Part shown: positions 33,365 to 41,522 of the stretch, one piece after another
Position numbering within the stretch: position 1 is the stretch's first letter
Layout: every line of letters starts with the position of its first letter
NCBI RefSeq assembly: GCF_020564935.1
Contig: NZ_JAJCXB010000008.1
Coordinates: forward strand, 124,001 to 188,000
Direction of reading: 5' to 3'
From: Streptomyces pinistramenti
GTDB taxonomy: Bacteria > Actinomycetota > Actinomycetes > Streptomycetales > Streptomycetaceae
DNA length: 64,000 bases
Made by a program: the position numbers and the translations under genes
The notes under the pieces: generated by a model
Databases searched by the model: none
Told to the model about the DNA's origin: nothing
Seen by the model: only the letters and a program-made list of their open reading frames with translations

Positions 33365-34755
33365 CCGCACCGCCCCATGACGGGACAGAGACCGAGACCG
33401 ACCGCAGGGTGGCGCAGGCGCTGCGCGCGCACACCGCGGTCGCCGACGCCGCCGTACTCGGCCCGGCCGGGAACCGTACGGCATACGTGGTGCCCGACCC
33501 GCTGCACGCCGCGCCGCTGCACCGCGCGGCCACCGTGGAAGCGGCGGGGCTGCCGGCCGGACTGGAGTGGCACGAGCCCGCGGACGAGCTGCGGGTGGCC
33601 GGCGTCAACCGCACCGAGTCCGACTTCCTGCACCGGGAGATCTTCACCGACAACGCCTACCTGCGGCACGGCATCACCCTGCCCGAGGACGCGGTGGTCG
33701 TCGATGTCGGCGCCAACATCGGCATGTTCACGCTGCACGCCGCCCGGCACAGCCCGCGGGTGCGGGTGCTCGCCGTGGAGCCGGTGGCCGAACTCGCCGC
33801 CGCGGCCACCGTCAACGCCGGGCTGTACGGCGTCGATGCCACGGTGCTCACCTGCGCGCTCGGCGCCGAGGCGGGCGGCACCGAGCTGACCTACTACCCC
33901 AACAACAGTGTGATGTCCGGCCGTTACGCCCGCGCGGACGAGGATCTGCCGGTCCTGCGCGGCTATCTGCTGACCGGCGAGGGCGGCGAGCAGGGGCGCC
34001 AGCTCGACCGGCTCGTCGCCGACCGGATGACGGCCGAGCGGCGGCACTGCGCGGTCCGCACGCTGACCGAGGTGGTGGCGCACGCCGGGCTGACCCGTAT
34101 CGACCTGCTGAAGATCGACGTGGAAAAGGCGGAGGCCGACGTCCTGGCGGGCATCGACGAGGCGCTGTGGGACCGGATCCGGCAGATCGTGCTGGAGGTG
34201 CACGACCTGGACGGCCGACTGGCGGAGATCGTCTCGCGCCTGCGCGCCAGAGGCTTCACCGTCACCCACGACCAGGACCCACGGCTGGCGCTGACGCCCT
34301 GTCACAACGTCTACGGACGACGGGCGGGCACCCGGCCCGCCGCACCGCCCCGCACGGCTCCCCCGCCCCTGGCCACGATGCGCGCGCTCGAACGCCGGTT
34401 GCGGGAGCACCTGGCCCGGCAGGCTCCGGATCTCCCGGCACCGGATCGGTTCGCCCTGGTCCCGGACGTGGGAACGGTGTCCGCGGCCCTCGCACCGGGT
34501 GTGTCCGTCCCAGGGCCCGCCCCGGCGACCCCCCGCACCGCCGTCCTCTCCGAGGTGTGGAACGAGATCTTCGGCCCCGGCTCCGACCGCCCCGACGCGG
34601 ACTTCTTCGATCTGGGCGGCGACTCCCTGACGGCGGTTCGGCTGCTGGCGCGGCTGGAGGAGCGGCTCGGCGAGGAGGCGCTGGCCCCGGACGCCATCTT
34701 CACGGACGGGACCTTCGCGGGCCTGGCCGCCGCCGTCGAGGCGTCGGGCCGCTGA
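33361..34755 (+). CDS. Split adenylation-subdomain remnant with inserted FkbM methyltransferase, plus PCP
   Basis: This 464-residue protein is unusual. Residues about 15-45 (RRVAQALRAHTAVADAAVLG, then YVVPD) look like the start of the NRPS adenylation C-terminal subdomain. Residues about 65-320 form an FkbM-type methyltransferase with VVDVGANIGMFTLHAA and LLKIDVEKAEADVLAGID. Residues about 340-385 (ALERRLREHLARQAPDLPAPDRFALVPDVGTVSAALAP) resemble the rest of that subdomain, but the A10 lysine (NGKVDR) is lost as GTVSA. A PCP follows, FFDLGGDSLTAVRL with Ser422. The large adenylation core is absent. It likely O-methylates an amino acid carried on its own PCP. The ATG overlaps the upstream stop. 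Confidence 0.8.
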   Translation: MTAPPHDGTETETDRRVAQALRAHTAVADAAVLGPAGNRTAYVVPDPLHAAPLHRAATVEAAGLPAGLEWHEPADELRVAGVNRTESDFLHREIFTDNAYLRHGITLPEDAVVVDVGANIGMFTLHAARHSPRVRVLAVEPVAELAAAATVNAGLYGVDATVLTCALGAEAGGTELTYYPNNSVMSGRYARADEDLPVLRGYLLTGEGGEQGRQLDRLVADRMTAERRHCAVRTLTEVVAHAGLTRIDLLKIDVEKAEADVLAGIDEALWDRIRQIVLEVHDLDGRLAEIVSRLRARGFTVTHDQDPRLALTPCHNVYGRRAGTRPAAPPRTAPPPLATMRALERRLREHLARQAPDLPAPDRFALVPDVGTVSAALAPGVSVPGPAPATPRTAVLSEVWNEIFGPGSDRPDADFFDLGGDSLTAVRLLARLEERLGEEALAPDAIFTDGTFAGLAAAVEASGR

Positions 34756-34756
34756 G

Positions 34757-35572
34757 ATGGCCGGGCCGCCCGCAGCCCGCTGGTTCCACCGCCCGCTGCC
34801 CCGCCCCGGCGCACGGCTGCGGCTGGTGTGCCTGCCGTACGCCGGCGGCGGCGCGGCGGTGTTCCGGACCTGGCCCGCGGCGCTGCCCGACGACGTCGAG
34901 GTGGTCGCCGTGCGGCTGCCGGGACGGGAGAACAGGACCGCCGAGCCGCCGTACACCCGGTGGCCGCCGCTGGTGGCGGACCTGGCGGAAGCCCTGGCCG
35001 AGGCGGTCCCCGCGCCGTATGTGCTGTTCGGGCACAGCCTGGGCGGCATGCTCGGCTACGAACTGGCCGTACGGGAACCGGCGCTGCCGCCCGAGCGGCT
35101 GGTCCTGGCCGGCTGCCGGGCGCCGGACATCCCGCTACAGGTGCCCGCCGTCCACGATCTGCCCGACCCGGCGTTCCACGCGGGCCTGCGGCACCTGGCC
35201 GGGACGCCGGAGGAGGTGCTGCGCAACCCGGCGCTGCTGGCCCTGCTGACCCCGATGCTCCGGGCGGATCTGCGGCTGGCGGAGACCTGGCCGGCGGGCG
35301 GGGCGCGCCCGGTGCCGGTACCGCTGACCACGTTCGACGGCGCCGACGATCCGATGGCGCCGCCCGCGACGGTGGCCGCGTGGCGACGGCACGCACCGCA
35401 CGGCATCCGCGCCCACCACCTGCCCGGCGGGCACCACTTCCCCCGGGACCGCGCGGGAGCCTTCCTGCGGCTGCTGAGCAAGGAACTCGCCGAGGGAGGA
35501 ACAGCGGCATGCGATCCGTGTACTTCACCGACGCACATGAGTCGTTCCGTGCCGAGGTCCGCGCCTTCCTGA
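34757..35572 (+). CDS. Type II thioesterase
   Basis: This 271-residue alpha/beta-hydrolase has the type II thioesterase features RLVCLPYAGGGAAVFRTWP, the elbow LFGHSLGGMLGYELAV (Ser94), and a terminal His in LPGGHHFPRDR. Such enzymes free the product or clear mischarged carriers. As no chain-terminating thioesterase domain is seen elsewhere in the cluster, it may be the release step here. It starts one base after the methyltransferase-PCP stop. Its last 64 bases overlap the start of the dehydrogenase gene, so the C-terminal 20 or so residues are probably not important. Confidence 0.87.
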   Translation: MAGPPAARWFHRPLPRPGARLRLVCLPYAGGGAAVFRTWPAALPDDVEVVAVRLPGRENRTAEPPYTRWPPLVADLAEALAEAVPAPYVLFGHSLGGMLGYELAVREPALPPERLVLAGCRAPDIPLQVPAVHDLPDPAFHAGLRHLAGTPEEVLRNPALLALLTPMLRADLRLAETWPAGGARPVPVPLTTFDGADDPMAPPATVAAWRRHAPHGIRAHHLPGGHHFPRDRAGAFLRLLSKELAEGGTAACDPCTSPTHMSRSVPRSAPS

Positions 35573-36678
35573 CGGAGGAGGTGGTGCCCTTCGCCGAGTC
35601 CTGGGAGCGGGAGCGCGGGCTGCCCCGCTCGCTGTGGAAGACGCTGGGCGAGCAGGGGCTGCTGGGCCTGCTGCATCCGCGTGCGGCGGGCGGCCTGGAG
35701 CGCGATCTGTTCACCTCCGTGGTGTTCCTGGAGGAACTGGGCCGCACCGGATACGGCGGGCTCCGGGCGGCGGTGTCCGTGCACGCCTACATGGCCACCC
35801 ACTATCTGGCGGTGGCCGGCGGCGCATCACTGCGCGAGACGTATCTGGCGCCCGCCGTGCGCGGGGAGCGGATCGCGGCGCTCGCGCTGACCGAGCCGGG
35901 CGCCGGGTCCGACCTGTCACGGCTCGCGGCCACCGCCGAGCCGGACGGCGACCACTTCGTGGTCCGCGGCACCAAGACCATGGTCAGCAACGGCACCGCC
36001 GCCGATTTCCACGTGGTGGCCGTGCGTACCGCACCGGACACCAGCGCAGGGCGGCATGGCGCCACGGGCCTGTCGCTGCTGGTGATCGACGCCGGCCTGC
36101 CCGGCGTCACCGCCCGGCCGCTGGAGACGCTGGGATGGCGCGCGGCGGGCACCGCGACCGTGGTCTACGACGGGGTGCGGGTGCCCGCCGACCGGCTGAT
36201 CGGCCGCCGCAACAGCGGCTTCTACTACCTGATGCGCGGGCTCCAATTGGAGCGGCTGGTCGCATCGGTACTGGCGCTGGGCGGGATGGAACGGATGCTG
36301 GAGGATGCCCGCCGCGCGATGTCCGAACGCGAACTGTTCGGCGGCACGCTCGGGGGACTTCAGGCACCGCTGCACAGGCTCGCGGATCTGGCGACCGAAC
36401 TGGCAGCGGCACGGCAGCTCGTCCACCACGCGGCGTGGTGCCACCAGCAGGGCGAACTGCCGGTCACCGAGTGCTCGATGGCCAAGCTCCACACCACCGA
36501 ACTGGCCTGCCGGATCGCCGACGCGAGCCTGCACCTGCAGGGCGCACGCGGCTACCTCGACGGCTCGGACGCCGCACGGGCCTACCGAGACGCCCGAGCC
36601 GCAACAATCGCCGCCGGGCCCAGCGAGGTGATGCGAGACATCATCGGCCGTGCGCTGATTCGGCCCCGGACCACATAG
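35509..36678 (+). CDS. Acyl-CoA dehydrogenase-like flavoprotein acting in the chlorothreonine cluster
   Basis: This 389-residue flavoprotein has the family's ALALTEPGAGSDLSRLAATAEPDGDHFVVRGTKTMVSNGT FAD/substrate region and a GPSEVMRDIIGRALI end. The base is not at the usual C-terminal YEGT site; a Glu in GLQLERLVAS (Glu248) matches the catalytic Glu of isovaleryl-CoA-dehydrogenase-type members. AGGGAGGA lies 8 bases before the ATG. In kutzneride biosynthesis a related protein (KtzA) forms a cyclopropane from a chlorinated aminoacyl-carrier. An equivalent reaction here would give a hydroxycyclopropane amino acid, while simple desaturation is the other option. It is the last gene of the operon. 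Confidence 0.85.
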   Translation: MRSVYFTDAHESFRAEVRAFLTEEVVPFAESWERERGLPRSLWKTLGEQGLLGLLHPRAAGGLERDLFTSVVFLEELGRTGYGGLRAAVSVHAYMATHYLAVAGGASLRETYLAPAVRGERIAALALTEPGAGSDLSRLAATAEPDGDHFVVRGTKTMVSNGTAADFHVVAVRTAPDTSAGRHGATGLSLLVIDAGLPGVTARPLETLGWRAAGTATVVYDGVRVPADRLIGRRNSGFYYLMRGLQLERLVASVLALGGMERMLEDARRAMSERELFGGTLGGLQAPLHRLADLATELAAARQLVHHAAWCHQQGELPVTECSMAKLHTTELACRIADASLHLQGARGYLDGSDAARAYRDARAATIAAGPSEVMRDIIGRALIRPRTT

Positions 36679-36925
36679 CCCCACGTCCAGACGCCCAAAG
36701 CCCGAACACCAGGCCAGACGCTCCCCACGCCGAACCCCGCAGGCCGACCGCTCAGCCTCTGATGCCAACCCGCTCCGGCGGCCGGGCGTCGCCCATGGTC
36801 TTCGTGGGAAACTCGGTGGCCCTTGCCCGGGGGCGCCGTTGGGGACCGTTCTCACGGGGTGGCACGGCGCGGTCTGCGCGCGCAATCCGCCGGCCGCGGG
36901 GTGCCGACAGTGCGAGGCTCACGAC

Positions 36926-37597
36926 ATGATCAGCGCTCCGCGTATCTTCCTCGACGGCGGCGGTGACGGCCGCCAGGCGGTCGACCGGGCCTTCGCCACA
37001 GCCGCCCGTACGGCGGGCGTGGGCCGGGTGCTGTATCTCCCGTACGCGATGGCGCCGTTGCGCCGGCCGGGGTGCAGGGTGTGGTTCGAAGCGGCGTACC
37101 GCGCGGTGTTCACCGAGATCGTCATGCCGGAAGATCCTTCCCAAGCCGTCCTCGGGGAGTGGGAGTTCGGCGCGGTCTACCTCGGCGGCGGAGACACCGG
37201 CCGGCTCCTGGACACGCTGCGCGCCACCGGCCTGGACGGCCTGATCGCCCGGCACGTGTCGCGAGGCGGCCTGTTGTGCGGCGGCAGCGCGGGCGCGATC
37301 GTCTGCGGCGCCACGATCTCGACCGCGCCTCCCGAAGAGCACTCGGCACGCAGCAACGAAGGGCTGAACCTCCTCGGGGGCGCCGGCGTCCTGGCCCATT
37401 ACCAGGACTCGGCCGGGGCCCGTGCCGGTGCGCTCGGCCTGGCAGCCGAACTGCGGGCAACCGCTCTCTGGGCGCTTCCGGAGAACAGCGGAATCCGGCT
37501 CGACGCGAGCGGCGTGCCGCGAGCGCTGGGAGAGCGGGCATGTCTGCGGTTCACCGCGGGCGGCCAGGTGTCGCGCATCCCGCCGGACGCCGAATGA
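36926..37597 (+). CDS. Peptidase E-like (S51) serine peptidase
   Basis: This 223-residue protein resembles peptidase S51 (dipeptidase E, cyanophycinase). It has the nucleophile in LLCGGSAGAIVCGATIS, EFGAVYLGGGDTGRLL before it, and NLLGGAGVLAHYQDS. Members cut acidic dipeptides or related substrates using a Ser nucleophile in an alpha/beta fold. The ATG at 36926 follows GAGG at 8 bases. A short frame begins at 37594, overlapping its stop. No link to the preceding cluster can be shown. Confidence 0.78.
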   Translation: MISAPRIFLDGGGDGRQAVDRAFATAARTAGVGRVLYLPYAMAPLRRPGCRVWFEAAYRAVFTEIVMPEDPSQAVLGEWEFGAVYLGGGDTGRLLDTLRATGLDGLIARHVSRGGLLCGGSAGAIVCGATISTAPPEEHSARSNEGLNLLGGAGVLAHYQDSAGARAGALGLAAELRATALWALPENSGIRLDASGVPRALGERACLRFTAGGQVSRIPPDAE

Positions 37598-37794
37598 CGA
37601 GCCTGCCTCCGCACGCGCGCCGGCCGCCGCAACCCGAACAGCAGCGTCATCTCGCCCGGATCGAACGGCTCAAGACGGAGGCCGCGACGTTGCGTGAACG
37701 CCGCCACCTGCCAATCGCCGGGCTCGCCTGGACGATGTCCAGGTGTTCCTGTCGTGCCCGGAAGGCGATGGGCCGCCGCATCTCCGGGAGATGA
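37594..37794 (+). CDS. Small hypothetical basic protein, doubtful
   Basis: This 66-residue frame starts with an ATG overlapping the peptidase stop (ATGA), the style of coupled genes in this genome. It is rich in Arg and begins with a plausible helix (QRHLARIERLKTEAATLRERR). The end looks less protein-like. It may be a small gene or a truncated remnant. I do not recognise it. Confidence 0.25.
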   Translation: MTSLPPHARRPPQPEQQRHLARIERLKTEAATLRERRHLPIAGLAWTMSRCSCRARKAMGRRISGR

Positions 37795-37832
37795 CCGGCG
37801 GTCGGATCCGCCCGGCGGCCTGACCGGTGGTC

Positions 37833-38294
37833 TCAGGACGAAGGCCGAAGAACCGGGGTGTCCGTCTCGTTGAGCTGGTACAGCTCGGGCACGGAGACCT
37901 TGATCGGCTCTTGCGTGGTCCGAGCGATCACGACGACCACGGGCTCGTCCGGGTCCGGGTTCTCCTCCCGGTGCGGGACGAACGGGGGAACGAGGAAGAA
38001 GTCTCCTGGACCGGCAGCGAGGCGTACCTCCTGGGTGCCGTCGTGGTAGACGAACACGGGGTGCCCGCTGACCACGTAGATCCCCGCCTCCGAATCGCCG
38101 TGATGGTGGTTGTCCGTCGCGCTCAACGGCGGGTTCTCCACCAGGCCCATCCAGAGTTTCTTCGAACCGACGGTGCCGCCGCTGATGGCGGCGTAGCCGT
38201 CCAACTCGCCGGATCGAACGCGGTGGACGCGGTTGTTCAGCGGTGCGTTGTCACCAGAACCCAGTGCGGTCCCGACACCTTCGTCGTGAGTCAT
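37833..38294 (-). CDS. Cupin-domain protein
   Basis: This 153-residue single-cupin protein has motif 1 in TDNHHHGDSEAGIYVVSGHPVFVYHDG, with three histidines and a downstream Glu, and motif 2 in GDFFLVPPFVPHREENPDPDEP, with the last His. The metal ligands are intact. Such proteins include dioxygenases and isomerases as well as metal-dependent regulators. The ATG at 38294 has GGGAGG 8 bases ahead. It is monocistronic and its substrate is unknown. Confidence 0.8.
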   Translation of the reverse strand: MTHDEGVGTALGSGDNAPLNNRVHRVRSGELDGYAAISGGTVGSKKLWMGLVENPPLSATDNHHHGDSEAGIYVVSGHPVFVYHDGTQEVRLAAGPGDFFLVPPFVPHREENPDPDEPVVVVIARTTQEPIKVSVPELYQLNETDTPVLRPSS

Positions 38295-38515
38295 CGTGCA
38301 GCCTCCCGGTTTCGATGGCCTGTGCCGGACCCAGGCTGTACCCCTCGAACCGGAAGTGACGGATCCTGTTGCCGTTACGGCAAAGCGTGCCCACCCGCGA
38401 CGAGGCAGTCCGCACAAAGATTCTGCGATGCCACGTGATCCGGCACGGACAGCCTCGCTCCCCGGGCGACCGGCGTGGCCCGGCTTGTGATCACCTCCTG
38501 TCCCGTGGGCGGGGC

Positions 38516-39496
38516 TCAAGAAGCCGGGCCCGCAGGCGGGGTACCGGTGATCGCGGCTCGGTAGAGGGCTCGGGTTGCGGCGCCGAAGTAGGCGCTGTAG
38601 GAGACCTGGGAGGTATTGCCGCCGGTGTGGTAGCCGCCGATGACCCCGATCACCGCCCAGCCGCCGGGCCACGGCACCAGCATCGGCCCGCCGCTGGTCC
38701 CGCCCACGAAGGCGTCACAGGCGATGCGCGGGAAGGTACCCGGGTCGGCCGGGTCATCGCTGCCCCACTTGGTGGTCCAGCTCCAGCATTCCAGCGGCTT
38801 GTCCGCCCCCGCCGGATACCCGATCATCCGTACCGGGACGTGAAAGTACCCCGTCCCGGTGAGCAACTGCACCCCGCCGACGGCATCCTGGACCGGCATC
38901 CCGTCCTGGTTGGCTTCGGTGACCGCGAAGGCGAAGTCGTACGCGGCCCCCGCATGTTCGCCCAGGTCGTAGTACCGCTGGGGGACGTAGACGCCGTTGT
39001 CCTCGACCGGGAAGATGCCGAACGGCTTGAGCCCGTCGTGGTACTGGGGCACGAAGCCAAGGTTGCGCTGGGGAGAAGTGCCGGAGTAGCCCTTCAGACA
39101 GTGTCCGGCGCCGAGCACCAGAGCGCGGCCGGGGCTGCGCACCACGGAACCGCTGCACGTACGCCCGCTGCCGGCGGCGTCGGTCCAGAAGAAGGTGCCG
39201 GCCTGGGGAATACCGTCAAAGCTCCTGCTGGGCGGGATGCGCTCGCCCGGCTGAGGGCCGTCCACCGCGGGCGGGACGGCGCGGGCCATCGCCCCGGCCT
39301 CGGCCCCTTTGCCGGTGTCGCCAGGAAGGGCGGCCGTCATCCGGGACGGGGTCCAGTAGGCGTTGAGCCGGACGGCGGCCGGATCCGGACCGGCCGGGCC
39401 ACCGTCGGCCGAAGCGGACGGGGAAAGCCCGGCGGAGAGCAGCAGGGCTGCCGCACACGCAGCGGCGTATCGGATGATCCTGGTCCTACGCACCAT
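38516..39496 (-). CDS. Secreted trypsin-like serine protease (S1)
   Basis: This 326-residue protein has a signal peptide (MVRRTRIIRYAAACAAALLLSAGLSPSASA) and a pro-like region. The S1 core has His in LVLGAGHCLKGY, Asp in GAAYDFAFAVTEA and Ser in DAFVGGTSGGPMLVPW. Two cysteine pairs (TCSGS/GHC and LECW/IACDAF) fit disulfides of secreted proteases. The start at 39496 follows GGAGGGG. It is probably an extracellular peptidase of the Streptomyces S1 group. No inhibitor or partner gene is adjacent. Confidence 0.88.
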   Translation of the reverse strand: MVRRTRIIRYAAACAAALLLSAGLSPSASADGGPAGPDPAAVRLNAYWTPSRMTAALPGDTGKGAEAGAMARAVPPAVDGPQPGERIPPSRSFDGIPQAGTFFWTDAAGSGRTCSGSVVRSPGRALVLGAGHCLKGYSGTSPQRNLGFVPQYHDGLKPFGIFPVEDNGVYVPQRYYDLGEHAGAAYDFAFAVTEANQDGMPVQDAVGGVQLLTGTGYFHVPVRMIGYPAGADKPLECWSWTTKWGSDDPADPGTFPRIACDAFVGGTSGGPMLVPWPGGWAVIGVIGGYHTGGNTSQVSYSAYFGAATRALYRAAITGTPPAGPAS

Positions 39497-39987
39497 CAGT
39501 CCCCCTCCAGGCGGGCACAAGCGACGGCTCACCATAGAGGCAGCGCCATTGCGGACAGAAGTACCCGTCACGGCCGGAGCGTTGGGACACCGAGGACGCC
39601 GGTGCTGATCTCACCGACGGGCCTGCTGTCGCTTTCCACCGCGCCGCCGACATCGCGCTCGCCCGGTGGCGATACAGCGGCGGACGATGCCACGGGCCGG
39701 TCCCCCTCGGTGGCAAAGCCTCGCTCGTCAGGGATCTCTGCTGCTCGGCACCTCTCGCTGGAAGCCATCCGGAGTGCGGCGCCCCTGGCTCCTCCTGCCT
39801 CCGGCCCCCGTACGGCCTGACTGCCGCGGCCGTCTCATGACGTCTCGGAGACCGCTTCCAGCACCAGCGGAAGGTAGGCGGTGGCCAGTGCTTCGGGGAC
39901 GAGTTGGTCCGGCTCGACGAGGCTTTGTGCCAGGGAGCCCCGATACCCTCAGCCGCCCGTACGCCCGGGGCCGTAGGCCAATACCCC
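39497..39987. other. Intergenic region with a TetR-like C-terminal remnant
   Basis: This 491-base gap between the serine protease and the small membrane protein contains one recognisable piece, the broken TetR-like end at 39835-39948. The open frames covering the rest have no sensible translation, start or neighbours. No clear hairpin or repeat was seen. Confidence 0.5.
39835..39948 (-). pseudogene. C-terminal fragment of a TetR-like regulator
   Basis: The leftward frame ending in TGA at 39835 reads GYRGSLAQSLVEPDQLVP and EALATAYLPLVLEAVSETS, the look of the final helix pair of TetR-family ligand domains. A stop lies immediately upstream and there is no start, so it is a remnant. A separate TetR-like N-terminal remnant lies about 0.9 kb away on the other strand. 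Confidence 0.35.
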
Positions 39988-40518
39988 CTATTTGATAAGG
40001 GCGTTGGCCACGATGACCAGGACACCCAGGAACGCATCGGCGGTACCGGTCCTCAGTGCGGCGGGCCAGGTGCGCCCGCCCGCTCGGCCCGCCGCCAGCC
40101 CCCAGAAGAAGAGCAGGAGCGTATTGAAAGCCAGCGCCACGTACTCGATGTCCTGGGACGGCCACCAGCCCAGTCCCGCGCCGAGGAGCATGACGAAGGA
40201 AGGCGCGGTCGCGGCGAGCAGAGGCCACTCGTCGACAACGGCGCTCACGGCGGCAAGGGCGCCGTGGTGCACGTCCTCGCCTCGTTCGGCGATGTGATGT
40301 GCGTATCCGTGGGCGAGGGCGGAGGCGAGCGCCGTGACCAGGAGCCAGGCAGCGTTGTGCCAATGCCTGGCCTGGGAGGTCTCGCCGCTCTGGTTCAGGG
40401 CGGCCACCATCGAGCTGGCCAGCACGGCACCGTAGACGCCGCCGAACAGTACCTGCGGCCGGATCGCCCTGCGACGGGCGCGCACGACCCAGGTGTGCAG
40501 CCTCCGGCGGATGTCCAT
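39988..40518 (-). CDS. Small integral membrane protein
   Basis: The protein has 176 residues with a basic start (MDIRRRLHTWVVRARRRAI) and about four hydrophobic helices (VLFGGVYGAVLASSMVAAL, WLLVTALASALAHGYAHHIA, LLAATAPSFVMLLGAGLGW, VALAFNTLLLFFWGLAAG, FLGVLVIVANALI). Histidines in HGYAHHIAERGEDVHHG lie in a loop. AAGGA precedes the ATG. It is divergent from a broken TetR-like gene across a region with a perfect palindrome, so it may once have been repressed by it. Function unknown. Confidence 0.75.
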   Translation of the reverse strand: MDIRRRLHTWVVRARRRAIRPQVLFGGVYGAVLASSMVAALNQSGETSQARHWHNAAWLLVTALASALAHGYAHHIAERGEDVHHGALAAVSAVVDEWPLLAATAPSFVMLLGAGLGWWPSQDIEYVALAFNTLLLFFWGLAAGRAGGRTWPAALRTGTADAFLGVLVIVANALIK

Positions 40519-40657
40519 GATTCCTTCTCCCTCACGGGCCGCCGCGGCCGACAGGAACCATGAGGTGACCGGATCGACGGCTCACCCCGCAGTCTTCTTC
40601 AGCCCCGACACCGAAGACGTGCGGAACCACAGTGCAGCTCACGCTAAGCGACGTGCT

Positions 40658-40685
40658 GTCGGTCAGCCACCGGTGGCTGACCGAC
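40658..40685. promoter_or_regulatory. 28-bp perfect palindrome, operator-like
   Basis: The left half GTCGGTCAGCCACC is followed directly by its exact reverse complement GGTGGCTGACCGAC, with no spacer. It lies between the divergent membrane-protein gene and the TetR-like remnant, the usual place for a TetR-family operator. A transcription terminator is possible but less likely in a promoter region. Confidence 0.6.
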
Positions 40686-40788
40686 GGGGCCGGTGCGGCG
40701 GAGGCTGACGTCGTGGGAAGCCGTACGCCGGCCCTGCCACGAGAGCCCGTGGCAGTGGGCGGCAGTTGATGAACCCGGAGATGACGCC

Positions 40789-40902
40789 ATGCCCGACCGC
40801 GGGCGCGCGGATGCCCAGCGCAACTACGCGTAGGTCCTCGCCGTGGCCGAGGAGGAGGTCACCGCGCGCGGCGCCGACGCGTCCCTGTCGCAGAGTCCGT
40901 GA
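40789..40902 (+). pseudogene. N-terminal fragment of a TetR-family regulator with in-frame stop
   Basis: Reading from the ATG at 40789 gives MPDRGRADAQRNYA, then TAG at 40831, then VLAVAEEEVTARGADASLSQ and a TGA. The spacing matches the start of TetR helix-turn-helix domains (RADAxRNxxxxLxAAxxxxxxxGxDASL), with TAG where Gln or another residue would be. The recognition helix is missing. It is a decayed gene. Confidence 0.5.
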
Positions 40903-40989
40903 AGGGCCAGGATGACCCGCCCGAGAGCGCATAGGGCACCGAATCCTTCGGGCTGCGGAGAGCCTCTTCCGCCGGGCTACTGTGGTGTC

Positions 40990-41499
40990 ATGCCGTCGCA
41001 GCCCCGATCCGAACCCGCCGCGTCCTCCCCTGAAGGCGGTGTTCCGGACGCCCGTCTGCTGACCGAGGCCGTGACCCGCCTGCGCCGTGCCCTGCGTGCC
41101 TCGATCCGGACCGACTATCCGTGGGAGCAACTGCCCATGGCGCAGGTGGAACTGCTTCAGGTTCTCGCGGAGCACTCCCCGTGCCGGGTCAGTGATCTGG
41201 CGTCCCGTCAGCGTCTGGCTGCCAGTACGGTCAGCGGGCTGATCGGTCAGCTGATCAATGCCGGGCTGGTGGTGCGGGGAGTCGATCAGGCCGACCGCAG
41301 GGCCTCCGTCGTCACCCTCACCTCCGCCGGGCATTCCCAACTCGCTGCCTGGACAAGGGCCCACGAGCGCCGCCTGGAAGACGCTCTCGCGGGCCTGGGT
41401 GCCGCCGACCGCGCGGCCGTTCGCGCGGCGCTGCCTGCGCTGTTGCGCATGGCGGAGAGCTTGAGCGGCGGCGAGGGCGCGGAATCTCCACGGGTGTAG
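40990..41499 (+). CDS. MarR family transcriptional regulator
   Basis: This 169-residue winged-helix protein has LTEAVTRLRRALRAS in the dimer helix, LPMAQVELLQVLAEHSPCRVSDLASRQRLAASTVSGLIGQLINAGLVVRGVDQADRRASVVTLTSAG across the helix-turn-helix and wing, and a C-terminal helix pair. The wing residues DQADRRAS are typical of the family. It converges with the thioredoxin reductase gene, with 23 bases between the stops. A single conserved-looking Cys in HSPCRVSD could sense redox state, which would fit the sulfur and thiol genes nearby, but this is only inference. Confidence 0.88.
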   Translation: MPSQPRSEPAASSPEGGVPDARLLTEAVTRLRRALRASIRTDYPWEQLPMAQVELLQVLAEHSPCRVSDLASRQRLAASTVSGLIGQLINAGLVVRGVDQADRRASVVTLTSAGHSQLAAWTRAHERRLEDALAGLGAADRAAVRAALPALLRMAESLSGGEGAESPRV

Positions 41500-41522
41500 C
41501 GGCCTGCGCAAGGCGGTGCCGT

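Larger units (their letters stand above)
40519..40989. promoter_or_regulatory. Intergenic region with palindrome and TetR-like remnant
   Basis: This 471-base gap contains a 28-bp perfect palindrome (40658-40685) and a broken TetR-like gene start (40789-40902), both listed separately. The rest holds no gene I can support. The MarR-type gene starts at its right end. Confidence 0.5.

Noticed and set aside
35509-36678. Ordinary fatty-acid beta-oxidation dehydrogenase
   Set aside because: It is co-operonic with halogenase, SyrC-like, methyltransferase-PCP and thioesterase genes with a ribosome site inside the thioesterase gene, and no other beta-oxidation gene is nearby.
38295-38515. Possible small gene between the cupin and the serine protease
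   Set aside because: Frames here have no ribosome site and unnatural translations. The gap is short enough to be a promoter and 3' region.
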